Origin: Alphaproteobacteria bacterium UBA2966 | GTDB taxonomy: Bacteria; Pseudomonadota; Alphaproteobacteria; UBA2966 | Direction: 5' to 3' | Length of the DNA stretch: 26,386 nt | Assembly: GCA_002348365.1 (NCBI GenBank) | Contig: DEBC01000038.1 | Span: 1 to 26,386 of the forward strand | Shown: positions 17,207 to 25,677 of the stretch, in pieces | How positions within the stretch are numbered: position 1 is the stretch's first letter | Layout of the letters: every line of letters begins with the position of its first letter | Notes under the pieces: model-generated | Database searches by the model: none | What the model was told of the DNA's origin: nothing | Seen by the model: the letters and a program-made list of their open reading frames with translations, nothing else | Translations under genes and position numbers: made by a program

Positions 17207-17976
17207 ATAGCACTAGATGTTGTGGTTCTGCGAGTGAATCGTTCTACCAGTCGTGTGCGGGCTGGAGGCAGCGCTCGATCACGATCCAGCAGCACATGCT
17301 GCTCCAGGAAATATCCGGTGAGGGCAAGTCCATCGCTGATGGCACGATACATTTGGCCGGGGTGACCGGGCACCGGGTCACCAATCCCGTGTCCATTTGC
17401 GACAAGAAATGCGGGTAGCTTCAGCAACCGATCCCGATAGGTGCCGGCTCCTTCTTCGCTAACGGCTCTCCCGCTTCGCGGTGAGACGAAAGCGAGGCCG
17501 TGCAGCGATCCAGTCACCGCGCAAGAATCAAGGTCGAGTCCGAACCCTAGTTCAGCAAGTAGCCCCGCCTCCCAACGAACATACATCTGGGGCCACGCAT
17601 CGCCGCCCACAATCCCGTCCAGCAACGCCAGCATGCCTTCATAGGTGCCTGGGTGTGGTTCACGTTCCGGCAGGACCAGCTCAGCCACAGCGCATGCGGC
17701 GCTGAGTCCCGCCAAGCGCTCCGGATCCGTCAGTAAGGCCGCCCCGCGAGATCGAAGTAGTTCAATCGTATATGTCCCCAGATGTTCGGATAGGCGGGCC
17801 TTCCACGATCCGACAACCTCATTGCCGGGCTGAAGCACACCTCGCAATTTCCGGCCGGTTCCGCCGCGTACGAGACCCGCGTGTCGGCCATGACTCTTGG
17901 TCAGGAGTTGAACGATGGCCGAAGACTCTCCATGTCTGCGCACGGAGAGAACAATGCCGTTGTCGGTCCAGTTCAT
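17203..17976 (-). CDS. recO: DNA repair protein RecO
   Basis: This 257-residue mediator of the RecF pathway binds single-stranded DNA and SSB and helps load RecA at gaps. It shows the N-terminal OB-fold (NGIVLSVRRHGESSAIVQLL, then GRHAGLVRGG) and the helical C-terminal part with CAVAELVLPEREPHPGTY and LGFGLDLDSCAVTG followed by FVSPRSGRAVS. This looks like the usual alphaproteobacterial form, with no four-cysteine zinc motif. It starts 30 bases after the era stop, and its stop is fused to the parC start, so it belongs to the rnc-era-recO operon as in many bacteria. Confidence 0.94.
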   Translation of the reverse strand: MNWTDNGIVLSVRRHGESSAIVQLLTKSHGRHAGLVRGGTGRKLRGVLQPGNEVVGSWKARLSEHLGTYTIELLRSRGAALLTDPERLAGLSAACAVAELVLPEREPHPGTYEGMLALLDGIVGGDAWPQMYVRWEAGLLAELGFGLDLDSCAVTGSLHGLAFVSPRSGRAVSEEGAGTYRDRLLKLPAFLVANGHGIGDPVPGHPGQMYRAISDGLALTGYFLEQHVLLDRDRALPPARTRLVERFTRRTTTSSAI

Positions 17977-18006
17977 CGGACGAATCCAGAATTTCTGGGC
18001 CGAAAC

Positions 18007-18933
18007 CTAACGGGGATACTCCAATCCCATCTCCCGATAACGTTCAGGTTCATCAAGCCAGCCTTCGCGAACCTTCACGTACACAAACAGGTGAACTCGG
18101 CGTTCGAGAGCCTCTTCGAGTTCCCGTCGGGAGGCTGAGCCTACCGACTTAATCAACTGGCCACCCTTACCCAGCACAATTCCCTTGTGGGTGCTGCGGG
18201 AAACGTAAACCACCTGATCAATTCTCACACTGCCGTCGGAACGCTCTTCCCAGTTTTCGGTCTCAACGGTCAGGTGGTACGGCAGCTCCTGGTGAAGTTG
18301 CATGAACAGTTTCTCGCGAGTTGTCTCTGCGGCGAGCAATCGCATCGGCATGTCTGCCATTTGGTCCTCTGGGTACAGCCAATGCCCCACAGGCAGCGAT
18401 TGCGCAATGAACCTGGACAAATCTGTCACACCATCTCCCGTAAGTGCCGAAATCATAAATGTCTCTTGGAACGTTCCATCACTGTTCAGCATTTCGCTCA
18501 GGGCGAGAAGCTTGTTCTTCGCAACGGCGTCAACCTTGTTGAGAGCCAATATTGGTTTCGTCCCGGACTCTGAAAGTCCCGCAATGATACGAACAGTGTT
18601 ATCATCTACACTCTCGATGCGCCGACGCGAATCCACCAGCAGGACCGTTGTGTCTGCGTCGTGGGCACCGCTCCATGCGGCATCGACCATCGCTTTTTCA
18701 AGGCGTCGGCCAGGGGCAAATATGCCGGGTGTATCGACGAATATGCACTGGGTATTGCCGATCACCGAGACACCGGTAACTCGCGATCGCGTTGTCTGAA
18801 CCTTCGGTGTAACGATCGATACCTTTCCTCCGACGAGCGCATTCAACAAAGTTGATTTGCCCGCATTTGGCGCGCCGACCAATGCCACAACTCCACAACG
18901 GTTGTCAGATGATGTGGTTGTGTTTTCTGCCAT
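18007..18933 (-). CDS. era: Ribosome-assembly GTPase Era
   Basis: This 308-residue GTPase binds the 3' end of 16S rRNA and helps mature the 30S subunit. It has G1 GAPNAGKST, G3 DTPGIF and G4 NKVD in the GTPase domain. A C-terminal KH domain carries GIVLGKGGQLIKSVG, then RRELEEALERRVHLFVYVKV. The open frame extends upstream to 19059 inside rnc, but the ATG at 18933 (MAENTTTSSDNRCGVV) lies 10 bases after the rnc stop, with AAGG upstream, and gives a normal family length. It sits between rnc and recO, the widespread order. Confidence 0.96.
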   Translation of the reverse strand: MAENTTTSSDNRCGVVALVGAPNAGKSTLLNALVGGKVSIVTPKVQTTRSRVTGVSVIGNTQCIFVDTPGIFAPGRRLEKAMVDAAWSGAHDADTTVLLVDSRRRIESVDDNTVRIIAGLSESGTKPILALNKVDAVAKNKLLALSEMLNSDGTFQETFMISALTGDGVTDLSRFIAQSLPVGHWLYPEDQMADMPMRLLAAETTREKLFMQLHQELPYHLTVETENWEERSDGSVRIDQVVYVSRSTHKGIVLGKGGQLIKSVGSASRRELEEALERRVHLFVYVKVREGWLDEPERYREMGLEYPR

Positions 18934-18943
18934 AATCTTAGGC

Positions 18944-19657
18944 TCAACCTTCGTTCGCCGACCTGCTGCCGCTGACTTGGGCGAGGAAAGCGGCAGCTGC
19001 AGCCTGTTCCGCGACCCGCTTGGATGTGCCACTGCCTTCGGCGGGCGCGTAACCGTCAACCTCCGCCCTCATAGTGAAGACCGGGTTATGAGCTGCGCCC
19101 TCTTGATCTACAAGAACATAGTTCGGCGGCTCCTTGCCGACGGAATGGGCCCATTCTTGTAATTCAGTCTTGGAGTCTTTGGGCGCCCGAACCAGAGCGT
19201 CCGCTTTGGCATCCCAATAGTGATGAATGAAACGTGCGGCCGGCTCCAATCCACCGTCCATAAACAACGCACCGATCAACGCTTCGCATGCGTTCGCCAG
19301 GATTGCCGGCTTATTGGCGCCTCCCGCACCTCGTTCGCTCCGAGCCAGAACGAGATGACGGCCCAGATCAATTTCCCGGGCAACATCTGCCAGAGTTTCA
19401 CGACGGACCAGTGCATTGTATCGCCTGGCAAGTTGACCAGCATCCGCGTCCTCGAAGCGAGCAAGTAAGTCATGCGCAACAACCAGTCCAAGCACCCGGT
19501 CACCCAGGAACTCGAGACGTTCGTAATCTCCGCCCGACGTGGCCGCACGTCGACCACCCTTGACGGCACTGGGGTGGGTCAGTGCCTCATCGAGAAGTTC
19601 GCTGCGATCAAATTCATATCTAAGCTTGCGGTAGAGGTCTTCGTGGCTGGACGACAT
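18944..19657 (-). CDS. rnc: Ribonuclease III
   Basis: This 237-residue endonuclease cuts double-stranded RNA and processes rRNA precursors. The signature ERLEFLGDRVL (46-56) supplies metal ligands E49 and D53. The second catalytic patch reads ANACEALIGALFMDGG: E125 is present, but Asn122 stands where the usual metal ligand Asp (E. coli D114) is expected. The C-terminal double-stranded-RNA-binding domain is complete (about 163-231), with TELQEWAHSVGKEPPNY and a KRVAEQAAAAAFL helix. It starts 6 bases after the lepB stop and ends 10 bases before era, so the three are almost certainly cotranscribed. Confidence 0.95.
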   Translation of the reverse strand: MSSSHEDLYRKLRYEFDRSELLDEALTHPSAVKGGRRAATSGGDYERLEFLGDRVLGLVVAHDLLARFEDADAGQLARRYNALVRRETLADVAREIDLGRHLVLARSERGAGGANKPAILANACEALIGALFMDGGLEPAARFIHHYWDAKADALVRAPKDSKTELQEWAHSVGKEPPNYVLVDQEGAAHNPVFTMRAEVDGYAPAEGSGTSKRVAEQAAAAAFLAQVSGSRSANEG

Positions 19658-19663
19658 GTCGAT

Positions 19664-20410
19664 TCAGGTGCGAAGGCCATCAAACAAACGACCATATCTC
19701 ACCGCGAACGGCCAGTTCCAAAACTCCCAGAAGCGCGCACTGCCGTTTGTAGAGAAGAACAATATCTCCGCGCGCCCCACGAGATTTTCCGCGGGGACCA
19801 AGCCAACTGCCGAGTCGACACGGCTATCGAGAGAGTTGTCGCGATTGTCGCCCATGGCGAAGTAGTGGCCAGGAGGTACCAGATATTCCCGAGTATCGTC
19901 ATGATCGCTGTTTTGCAGCAGATCCAAAGTCAGGTAGCTGGCGCCATTCGGAAGTGTCTCACGATACTGCGGAACGAAATATACATTTCCGAATCCATCC
20001 TGGTAGGCAAAATCATTGATCCGCTTTCGAGTGACAAGTTCCCCGTTCAGGAACAGTTCTCCTTGCTTCATCTGAATACGGTCGCCAGGCAATCCGATAA
20101 TGCGCTTGATGTAGTCCGTTGAATTATCACGGGGAAGTTTGAACACTGCGATGTCACCGCGCTTGGGAACATCTTCCATCACGCGGCCCGAGAACAGACT
20201 TGGGCTCCAGGGCAAAGAATGTCGGCTGTACCCGTAAGAGTACTTGGACACAAACAGGTAGTCTCCGACCAACAGGGTTGGCAGCATGGACTCTGATGGA
20301 ATGTTAAATGGCTCAAATGCAAGAGTCCTGATGACCCCGGCAATCAGCACGGCATAAACAATCGTCCTGACAGTCTCGCCGATACCGCCTTTTGATTTCT
20401 CTGCGCTCAT
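19664..20410 (-). CDS. lepB: Signal peptidase I
   Basis: This 248-residue inner-membrane protease removes signal peptides from exported proteins. One N-terminal membrane segment (about 14-31) is followed by the nucleophile Ser41 in IPSESMLPTL and the general base Lys102 in DYIKRIIGLPGD. The conserved box GHYFAMGDNRDNSLDSR completes the family motifs. I chose the ATG at 20410 (MSAEKSKGG) over a TTG six codons upstream. It is followed directly by rnc, as in many proteobacteria. The gap to acpS upstream is about 94 bases and shows no clear signal. Confidence 0.95.
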   Translation of the reverse strand: MSAEKSKGGIGETVRTIVYAVLIAGVIRTLAFEPFNIPSESMLPTLLVGDYLFVSKYSYGYSRHSLPWSPSLFSGRVMEDVPKRGDIAVFKLPRDNSTDYIKRIIGLPGDRIQMKQGELFLNGELVTRKRINDFAYQDGFGNVYFVPQYRETLPNGASYLTLDLLQNSDHDDTREYLVPPGHYFAMGDNRDNSLDSRVDSAVGLVPAENLVGRAEILFFSTNGSARFWEFWNWPFAVRYGRLFDGLRT

Positions 20411-20504
20411 GCAGAACAGCTCACACAAGAGCAGGCGGCACGATGCGACAAAACTCGCGTCGGCGACGCACCCATAAACACGATACTTTCCTCACAATTC
20501 TTCA

Positions 20505-20912
20505 TTACTGCACATCCAGTGGGCGCGCTGATATCAGTACGATTGCCTGAGCGAGAGGGGGTTCGTCCGTAATCGTGAGTTCGATATGGGGCTGCATCCC
20601 GTCCGGTATCAATTCGTTCAGCCGCGAAAGTGCACCACCGGTAAGTTCCATAAGCGGTTTGCCCGAGGGCAAACTGGTAACACCGAGATCGCGCCAGAAG
20701 ACCCCCTGTCTAAATCCCGTGCCCAGCGCCTTCGCGCACGCCTCCTTTGCGGCAAAGCGGCGCGCGTACAAAGCCGCTCGATTGACGTGCCCTTCTGATT
20801 TCTTCCGCTCGTGTTCTGTGAATATGCGTTCGACAAATCGGTCACCAAATCGCTCCAGCACTTTTTCGATTCGCCGGATGTCGATGAGATCACTTCCCAT
20901 ACCAATGACCAT
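20505..20912 (-). CDS. acpS: Holo-[acyl-carrier-protein] synthase
   Basis: This 135-residue enzyme moves 4'-phosphopantetheine from CoA to the acyl carrier protein, switching on fatty-acid synthesis. The Mg-binding Asp8 in MVIGMGSDLID and the signature RFAAKEACAKALG (with Glu57) are present. An ATG two codons upstream (20918) also opens the frame. I prefer 20912 because AGGCGG lies 7 bases ahead of it but only 1 base ahead of the other, and the family normally begins M-I-I-G-I-G-S-D. It lies 19 bases after pdxJ, the usual pdxJ-acpS pair. Confidence 0.94.
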   Translation of the reverse strand: MVIGMGSDLIDIRRIEKVLERFGDRFVERIFTEHERKKSEGHVNRAALYARRFAAKEACAKALGTGFRQGVFWRDLGVTSLPSGKPLMELTGGALSRLNELIPDGMQPHIELTITDEPPLAQAIVLISARPLDVQ

Positions 20913-20931
20913 CCTCATACCGCCTGATAGT

Positions 20932-21669
20932 TCACGTTGAGGCTCTCGCTTCGTTCATGAGGTCACGCATACGGTGAATGGCACCCTCCAGTCCGAGAAA
21001 GATAGCTTCACCCACCAAAAAGTGACCGATGTTCAATTCAACAATCTCAGGGATTGCGGCTATCGCGCTTACAGTCTCGAAATTGAGCCCATGTCCGGCA
21101 TGACACTCAAGACCGATTTGCCGTGCATAAATTGCTCCATCTCTCAAGCGCTGCAGTTCGGCCTCGCGTTCGACTCCTTCCAAGTCGCAGTAAGTGCCGG
21201 TGTGCAGTTCGACGACAGGGGCTCCCACAGACACCGCCGCATCAAGCTGTCTCGCATCGGGATCGATAAACAGTGAAACTCGGCAACCGGCATCCAGAAG
21301 CCTCGGTACCATTACACCGAGCCTGTCGCTGGCACCGATGACATCGAGGCCTCCCTCGGTGGTCAGTTCTTCCCGTTTCTCTGGGACGATGCAGGCGGCG
21401 TGGGGTCGATACTTCACAGCGACATCTACCATCTCTTCTGTTGCCGCCATTTCGAAATTCAGAGGGATATCGAGCTCGTCACTGAGACACGCGATATCGT
21501 CGTCACGAATGTGCCGTCGATCTTCACGAAGGTGTGCGGTGATACCGTCAGCCCCGGCCCGGGCAGCAATGTGGGCCGCCCGGACAGGGTCCGGGTGCGC
21601 GATACCTCTGGCATTCCGTACGGTCGCCACGTGATCGACATTTACGCCAAGGCGTAGAAACTCGGTCAC
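20932..21669 (-). CDS. pdxJ: Pyridoxine 5'-phosphate synthase
   Basis: This 245-residue TIM-barrel enzyme condenses 3-amino-1-hydroxyacetone phosphate with deoxyxylulose 5-phosphate to make pyridoxine 5'-phosphate, the last ring-forming step of the DXP-dependent vitamin B6 pathway. Conserved blocks are LGVNVDHVATVRNARG, HLREDRRHIRDDDI, ECHAGHGLNFETV and ELNIGHFLVGEAIF. The length is normal. Its ATG overlaps the stop of the upstream DUF2062 gene by 4 bases, and acpS follows closely, so the three are probably translated from one message. Confidence 0.96.
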   Translation of the reverse strand: MTEFLRLGVNVDHVATVRNARGIAHPDPVRAAHIAARAGADGITAHLREDRRHIRDDDIACLSDELDIPLNFEMAATEEMVDVAVKYRPHAACIVPEKREELTTEGGLDVIGASDRLGVMVPRLLDAGCRVSLFIDPDARQLDAAVSVGAPVVELHTGTYCDLEGVEREAELQRLRDGAIYARQIGLECHAGHGLNFETVSAIAAIPEIVELNIGHFLVGEAIFLGLEGAIHRMRDLMNEARAST

Positions 21670-22244
21670 GGCACGAGTCCTTCTCCGCCCCCGGGTCCAG
21701 CAACAACCGAGGCGGCCTCACGTCGGCGATTCAGACGTTCGGCACGCAGCCGTTGATATCGCTCCACGAAATATCGCGATGTGAAGTAGACGACTATCCA
21801 CATTGCAAAGGCAACGAGGATACCTCCGATGGTCATCGGCAGCAGGACGACGAAAGGATGATCAAAAATGTAGTGAAGACTCAGATTCTCGGGGACATCT
21901 ACCAGTCGCGATGAACCCATGATGAATTCCCCGATTCGAAGTGTCCCCCACCAGATAAAAGGAAACGTCCACGGGTTACCGATTGCAGTGCCGATTGCCG
22001 AGGCGATGACGTTTCCGCCAATCAGCCAGGCCATCAACGCCGCCAAGACAAAATGAAGTCCGATGAAGGGTGTAAAGGAAATGGCTGCTCCACAGGCTAA
22101 TCCTGCGGCGATCGAATACGGAGAGCCAGGAAGCCGCACCACACGATGGCGGAGGTAGGCACCGACCCGGAGCCAACCCATTCGTGGCCAGATCAGCTCT
22201 CTCATCCGCTGGATGAGCGACATACTATTGCGGCGGCGAAACAT
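21666..22244 (-). CDS. DUF2062-family membrane protein
   Basis: This 192-residue protein of unknown function is predicted to lie in the inner membrane. The DUF2062 core is visible as SPYSIAAGLACGAAISFTPF, then GLHFVLAALMAWLIGGN and AIGTAIGNPWTFPFIWWGT, followed by another hydrophobic segment around FVVLLPMTIGGILVAFAMWI. The N- and C-termini are Arg-rich and probably cytoplasmic. Its stop overlaps the pdxJ start (ATGA), and rsh ends 70 bases upstream. Conserved position in the rsh-pdxJ cluster suggests a housekeeping role, but nothing in the sequence defines it. Confidence 0.87.
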   Translation of the reverse strand: MFRRRNSMSLIQRMRELIWPRMGWLRVGAYLRHRVVRLPGSPYSIAAGLACGAAISFTPFIGLHFVLAALMAWLIGGNVIASAIGTAIGNPWTFPFIWWGTLRIGEFIMGSSRLVDVPENLSLHYIFDHPFVVLLPMTIGGILVAFAMWIVVYFTSRYFVERYQRLRAERLNRRREAASVVAGPGGGEGLVP

Positions 22245-22314
22245 TACGTGAATAACTCTAAGTCAGGCCTCGAGCCGGCCTTCATCCCCCCGGGCTCGTA
22301 AATCGTTCCGATCG

Positions 22315-24465
22315 TCATCCGCGGACTCTTTCGACGGTGTTAATCGCAGGTTCGGCGCGCAACGCGGCAATTATTCCAGTCAGATGCGAGAGGTCCTTGA
22401 CCTCGATATCAATCAGGAATTCATAGAAGTCACTCGAACGATCAGTGATTTTCAAATTCGAGATGTTCGCATGATTATTGGCGATGACGGTTGTCAGTCG
22501 CGATAGGCTTCCGGGTGTGTTTGACAAAACGGTTTCAATCCGGCCGACATGAAACTGATCGGAATCTGCACTAGCGTCCCAGGACACGTCGAGCCAGCGC
22601 TCTGGCGTCGCATTGAATTGCTCCAAAGTTTCGCAATCAATCGTGTGGATTGTCACGCCCTTGCCCGCGGTGACAATTCCGATAATCCTCTCTCCGGGAA
22701 GTGGATGACAGCAGCCAGCCATGTGAACCGCAACTCCCGGCATCAGGCCGCGTATGGGTACCGTCTCCTTGCGATCCCTAGCCGAACCAATCCGCGGCCT
22801 CATACGCGACAGGATCTTCCCTGCTCGCTCTCGAACAGTCGGGTCCGGGTAAATCGCGTTGATAACAGTGGACTTGTCTATGTCGCCACTGCCCACTGAA
22901 ATGTACAGATCTTCAAGGGTTTTCCGACCTAACGATTTCAGGGCTCGCCGCATGGTTTCGTTGGTGATGCGGCGATTGTTCTCTCGAAGGGATTTCTTCA
23001 TGATCGCGCGGCCAAGCTCAACGTATTGAGAACGTTGCTGCTTTCGCACGAATCTCCTGACAGCGGACCTGGCCTTGCCTGTGATCACAAAGTTTTCCCA
23101 GATGGGCGACGGCGAGGGTTCTGCGGACCTCAGGATCTCAACCTGATCCCCATTTCGGAGTTGCGAACGGAGCGGTGCCAACCGACCGTTTATGCGCGCT
23201 CCCACACAGGTATCGCCAACATCTGTATGCACCGCATAGGCGAAATCCACAGGTGTCGCGCCCCGTGGCATTGCGATCAGTTCTCCCTTCGGCGTGAAAC
23301 AAAACACCTGGTCCGAAAACATCTCAAGTTTGGTGTGCTCGAGAAACTCTTGAGGGTTGGACGCGTTCTCAAGAATTTCGAGAAGCTCGCGCAGCCATCG
23401 ATACTGGTTGCCATCTACGTTTTCTGTGTGCTGCTTGTACTGCCAATGAGCAGCCACGCCATATTCGGCGATCTGATGCATCTCCTGGGTGCGGATTTGT
23501 ATCTCCACACGGTTCTGTTCGGGACCGATCACAGTGGTGTGCAACGATCTGTAGTTGTTTCGCTTTGGCGTTGAGATGTAATCCTTGAAGCGACCGGGCA
23601 CCATGGGGTATCGCGCATGCACGGCGCCCAGCACCCGATAACAATCTTCCGTTTTCTCGACCATAATTCGAAACGCCATGATGTCTGAGAGTTGCTCAAA
23701 GGTGACATCGTCCTGCTCCATCTTGCGCCAGATGGAGTAGGGGCGCTTTTCTCGCCCGACAACGGTGGCCCTGATCGCAACCGGATCAAGTGTTTCCTGT
23801 AGCTGCTCGGTTATGCGTGGCACGAGATCGCTGCCTTGCTCACGAAGGAATTCCAGTCGCGAAAGCACAGATTCCCTCGCTTCCGGGCGCAATATCGAGA
23901 ACGACAGATCCTCAAGTTCATCCTTCATGTGATGCATGCCGATTCGCTCGGCAAGGGGGGCATAAATCTCCATCGTTTCGAGAGCAACGCGCCGCCGTTT
24001 GTCCTCACTTTTTACAAATCCCAGCGTCCGCATGTTGTGGAGCCGGTCAGCCAATTTGACCAGCAACACCCTGATGTCGTTGGACATTGCCAACACCAGC
24101 TTTCGGAAATTCTCAGCCTGCCGGTTCTCATCGGTTTGCGGCATCTCGATGAGAGAGAGTTTTGTAACACCGTCGACAAGACGAGCGATGTCGGTACCGA
24201 ACTGAGTCTCGATCTGCTCCAGAGTCGCGAGCGTGTCCTCTACCGTGTCGTGCAGCAGTGCCGTTGCAATGGTGTCGGCATCCAGCTTCATGTCGGTCAG
24301 AATTCCCGCCACTTCGACGGGATGCATGTAATAGGGATCTCCGGACTCGCGCGTTTGCGATCCGTGTGCAGCGACCGAAAAGTCATAGGCGCGGTTCAAC
24401 AGGTCCTCGCTCGCGTGCGGGGCATAGGCCCGGACACGTTCGACGAGTTCCACCTGTTCCATCAT
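22315..24465 (-). CDS. rsh: Bifunctional (p)ppGpp synthetase/hydrolase (RelA/SpoT homologue)
   Basis: This 716-residue enzyme makes and destroys the alarmone (p)ppGpp. Domains in order: an HD hydrolase with HDTVED (72-77) and RLHNMRT; a synthetase with IMAFRIMVE, then GRFKDYISTPKRNNYRSLHT and EIQIRTQEMHQIAEYGVAAH; a TGS domain (CFTPKGELIAMPRGATPVDF); a zinc-finger-like region with the Cys pair in GCCHPLPGERIIGI; and a C-terminal ACT domain (NTPGSLSRLTTVIANNHANI). Both halves keep their key motifs, so it should be the single Rsh usual in alphaproteobacteria. There is a double ATG at the start. No good Shine-Dalgarno is seen; a GGCGG/CCGCC hairpin lies 10-25 bases upstream (24475-24490). rpoZ precedes it by 114 bases. 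Confidence 0.96.
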   Translation of the reverse strand: MMEQVELVERVRAYAPHASEDLLNRAYDFSVAAHGSQTRESGDPYYMHPVEVAGILTDMKLDADTIATALLHDTVEDTLATLEQIETQFGTDIARLVDGVTKLSLIEMPQTDENRQAENFRKLVLAMSNDIRVLLVKLADRLHNMRTLGFVKSEDKRRRVALETMEIYAPLAERIGMHHMKDELEDLSFSILRPEARESVLSRLEFLREQGSDLVPRITEQLQETLDPVAIRATVVGREKRPYSIWRKMEQDDVTFEQLSDIMAFRIMVEKTEDCYRVLGAVHARYPMVPGRFKDYISTPKRNNYRSLHTTVIGPEQNRVEIQIRTQEMHQIAEYGVAAHWQYKQHTENVDGNQYRWLRELLEILENASNPQEFLEHTKLEMFSDQVFCFTPKGELIAMPRGATPVDFAYAVHTDVGDTCVGARINGRLAPLRSQLRNGDQVEILRSAEPSPSPIWENFVITGKARSAVRRFVRKQQRSQYVELGRAIMKKSLRENNRRITNETMRRALKSLGRKTLEDLYISVGSGDIDKSTVINAIYPDPTVRERAGKILSRMRPRIGSARDRKETVPIRGLMPGVAVHMAGCCHPLPGERIIGIVTAGKGVTIHTIDCETLEQFNATPERWLDVSWDASADSDQFHVGRIETVLSNTPGSLSRLTTVIANNHANISNLKITDRSSDFYEFLIDIEVKDLSHLTGIIAALRAEPAINTVERVRG

Positions 24466-24579
24466 AAGTGGGCCGGCGGAGGATACCGCCGTCCCGAGCG
24501 CGTCGATCTATTGAGAACTGGTGCGCGCTGCCGACTGAGAGTAATCAGATCGTCGGCATACCTCAGTTGTAACTCTCGG

Positions 24580-24984
24580 TCACGCCTCTTCCGTGTCGCC
24601 GGTGGCATCGCCTTCACCTGCCTCCGCCGCATCGGGCTCAGCGGACACCGCTTCGCCGGCGGCTGCCCCACTCGGTTCCGCGCTGGAACCATTTGCCGAT
24701 GACCACTCCTGGCCCGCCATAAGTAGCGCCATATCATCTTCTTCGGGCTCATCGTGCTCGACGTGACGCTGCATGCTTCGAATGAGAGACTCGCGGAGTT
24801 CTTCATTCTCGATGGTCGTGTCAGCAATTTCACGCAACGCCACGACGGGATTCTTGTCATTGTCCCGGTCAAGCGTCAGTTCCTCACCTGCAGAAATCTG
24901 GCGCGATCGTTGCCCTGCAAGTAACACCAGATCAAACCGGTTCGGGACCTTGTCGACACAATCCTCAACGGTGACGCGAGCCAT
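24580..24984 (-). CDS. rpoZ: RNA polymerase omega subunit
   Basis: This 134-residue protein helps assemble RNA polymerase by holding the beta' subunit. The N-terminal core (about 1-60) has MARVTVEDCVDKVPNRFDLV, then AGQRSRQIS and NPVVALREIADTTI. A long tail, rich in Ala, Glu and Asp and probably disordered, makes it longer than the roughly 90-residue E. coli form; tails of this kind occur in alphaproteobacteria. GGAG lies about 8 bases upstream of the ATG. It sits upstream of rsh, as rpoZ and spoT do in E. coli, which is notable because omega contributes to a ppGpp-binding site in E. coli. Confidence 0.95.
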   Translation of the reverse strand: MARVTVEDCVDKVPNRFDLVLLAGQRSRQISAGEELTLDRDNDKNPVVALREIADTTIENEELRESLIRSMQRHVEHDEPEEDDMALLMAGQEWSSANGSSAEPSGAAAGEAVSAEPDAAEAGEGDATGDTEEA

Positions 24985-25018
24985 TGCTCATCTCCAATAA
25001 ACTTAAGAATTCAGTTAA

Positions 25019-25047
25019 TACATATTCGCAAAGAGTCGCCAAAGCAA
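25019..25047 (-). promoter_or_regulatory. Possible rpoZ-rsh promoter
   Basis: On the minus strand, TTGCTT (25042-25047) and TATGTA (25019-25024) are separated by 17 bases, in AT-rich sequence between folK and rpoZ. Spacing suits a housekeeping sigma factor, but the -10 match is only partial. It lies 35-63 bases ahead of the rpoZ start. Confidence 0.3.
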
Positions 25048-25086
25048 GCGAATGGCAGTCATTAACAATGCACAAACTTAGACTAG

Positions 25087-25614
25087 TTATAGTTCAACCG
25101 GTTCAATTGATTGATTCGCGGGCAGTTCTGCGATCAATTCATCCAAACTTTGACCGCGGACAGGATGCCGCCAGTCCGGAGCAACATCCCTCATCGGAAA
25201 AAGCACAAATATGCGCCGATGTAGTTCCGGATGCGGCAGATTTAGCTCACTTTTACCACTGGATTGGTTGTGACCGGCCAGGACGAGATCACCGAAGACC
25301 AGAATATCCAGATCGATTGTTCGTGCCTCGTTGCGCACTCGACGAATTCGCCCGAATTTTGTCTCCACGGATTGCAGGACGCGCAGTAGCTCCGACGGAA
25401 CGTCCTGGAAGTCGACAGCGGCAACACCATTGAAAAACCAGGGCTGGTCAGACACAGGGACGGGGGCGCTCCGATACCATCTTGATCGCCGCATGACACG
25501 AACACCTCTGAGTTCCAACTCCAAAAGACAGGCCTCAAGGGTTTCAATGGGCGTCGTGCCGTCGATACCGGGCAGGTTGGCACCGAGCCCAATCAAGATC
25601 AATTTGTCGTGCAT
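25087..25614 (-). CDS. folK: 2-amino-4-hydroxy-6-hydroxymethyldihydropteridine pyrophosphokinase (HPPK)
   Basis: This 175-residue enzyme moves pyrophosphate from ATP to 6-hydroxymethyl-7,8-dihydropterin, a step of folate synthesis. Family motifs are LIGLGANLPG near the N-terminus, SRWYRSAPV, QPWFFNGV, and the signature RNEARTIDLDILVFGD, with LNLPHPELHRRIFVLFP closing the active site. The ATG at 25614 gives the normal N-terminus (MHDKLILIGLG); the frame also opens at a TTG ten codons upstream. No folB or folP is adjacent. rpoZ follows after about 100 bases, probably from its own promoter. Confidence 0.94.
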   Translation of the reverse strand: MHDKLILIGLGANLPGIDGTTPIETLEACLLELELRGVRVMRRSRWYRSAPVPVSDQPWFFNGVAAVDFQDVPSELLRVLQSVETKFGRIRRVRNEARTIDLDILVFGDLVLAGHNQSSGKSELNLPHPELHRRIFVLFPMRDVAPDWRHPVRGQSLDELIAELPANQSIEPVEL

Positions 25615-25665
25615 TGAAGCGGTATCCACTTGCCAAATCGCCAATGAATGCTAAATGATTTTTTG

Positions 25666-25677
25666 ATCCAATTGGAT
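25666..25677. repeat. 12-bp perfect palindrome between divergent genes
   Basis: ATCCAATTGGAT is a perfect palindrome, flanked by T-rich sequence, in the roughly 205-bp gap between folK (minus) and the NYN gene (plus). A regulator site is conceivable, but no family motif is recognised. Confidence 0.3.

Noticed and set aside
23836..24702. 288-codon plus-strand frame opposite rsh and rpoZ
   Set aside because: It spans the antisense of two conserved genes plus the gap between them and has no family features.
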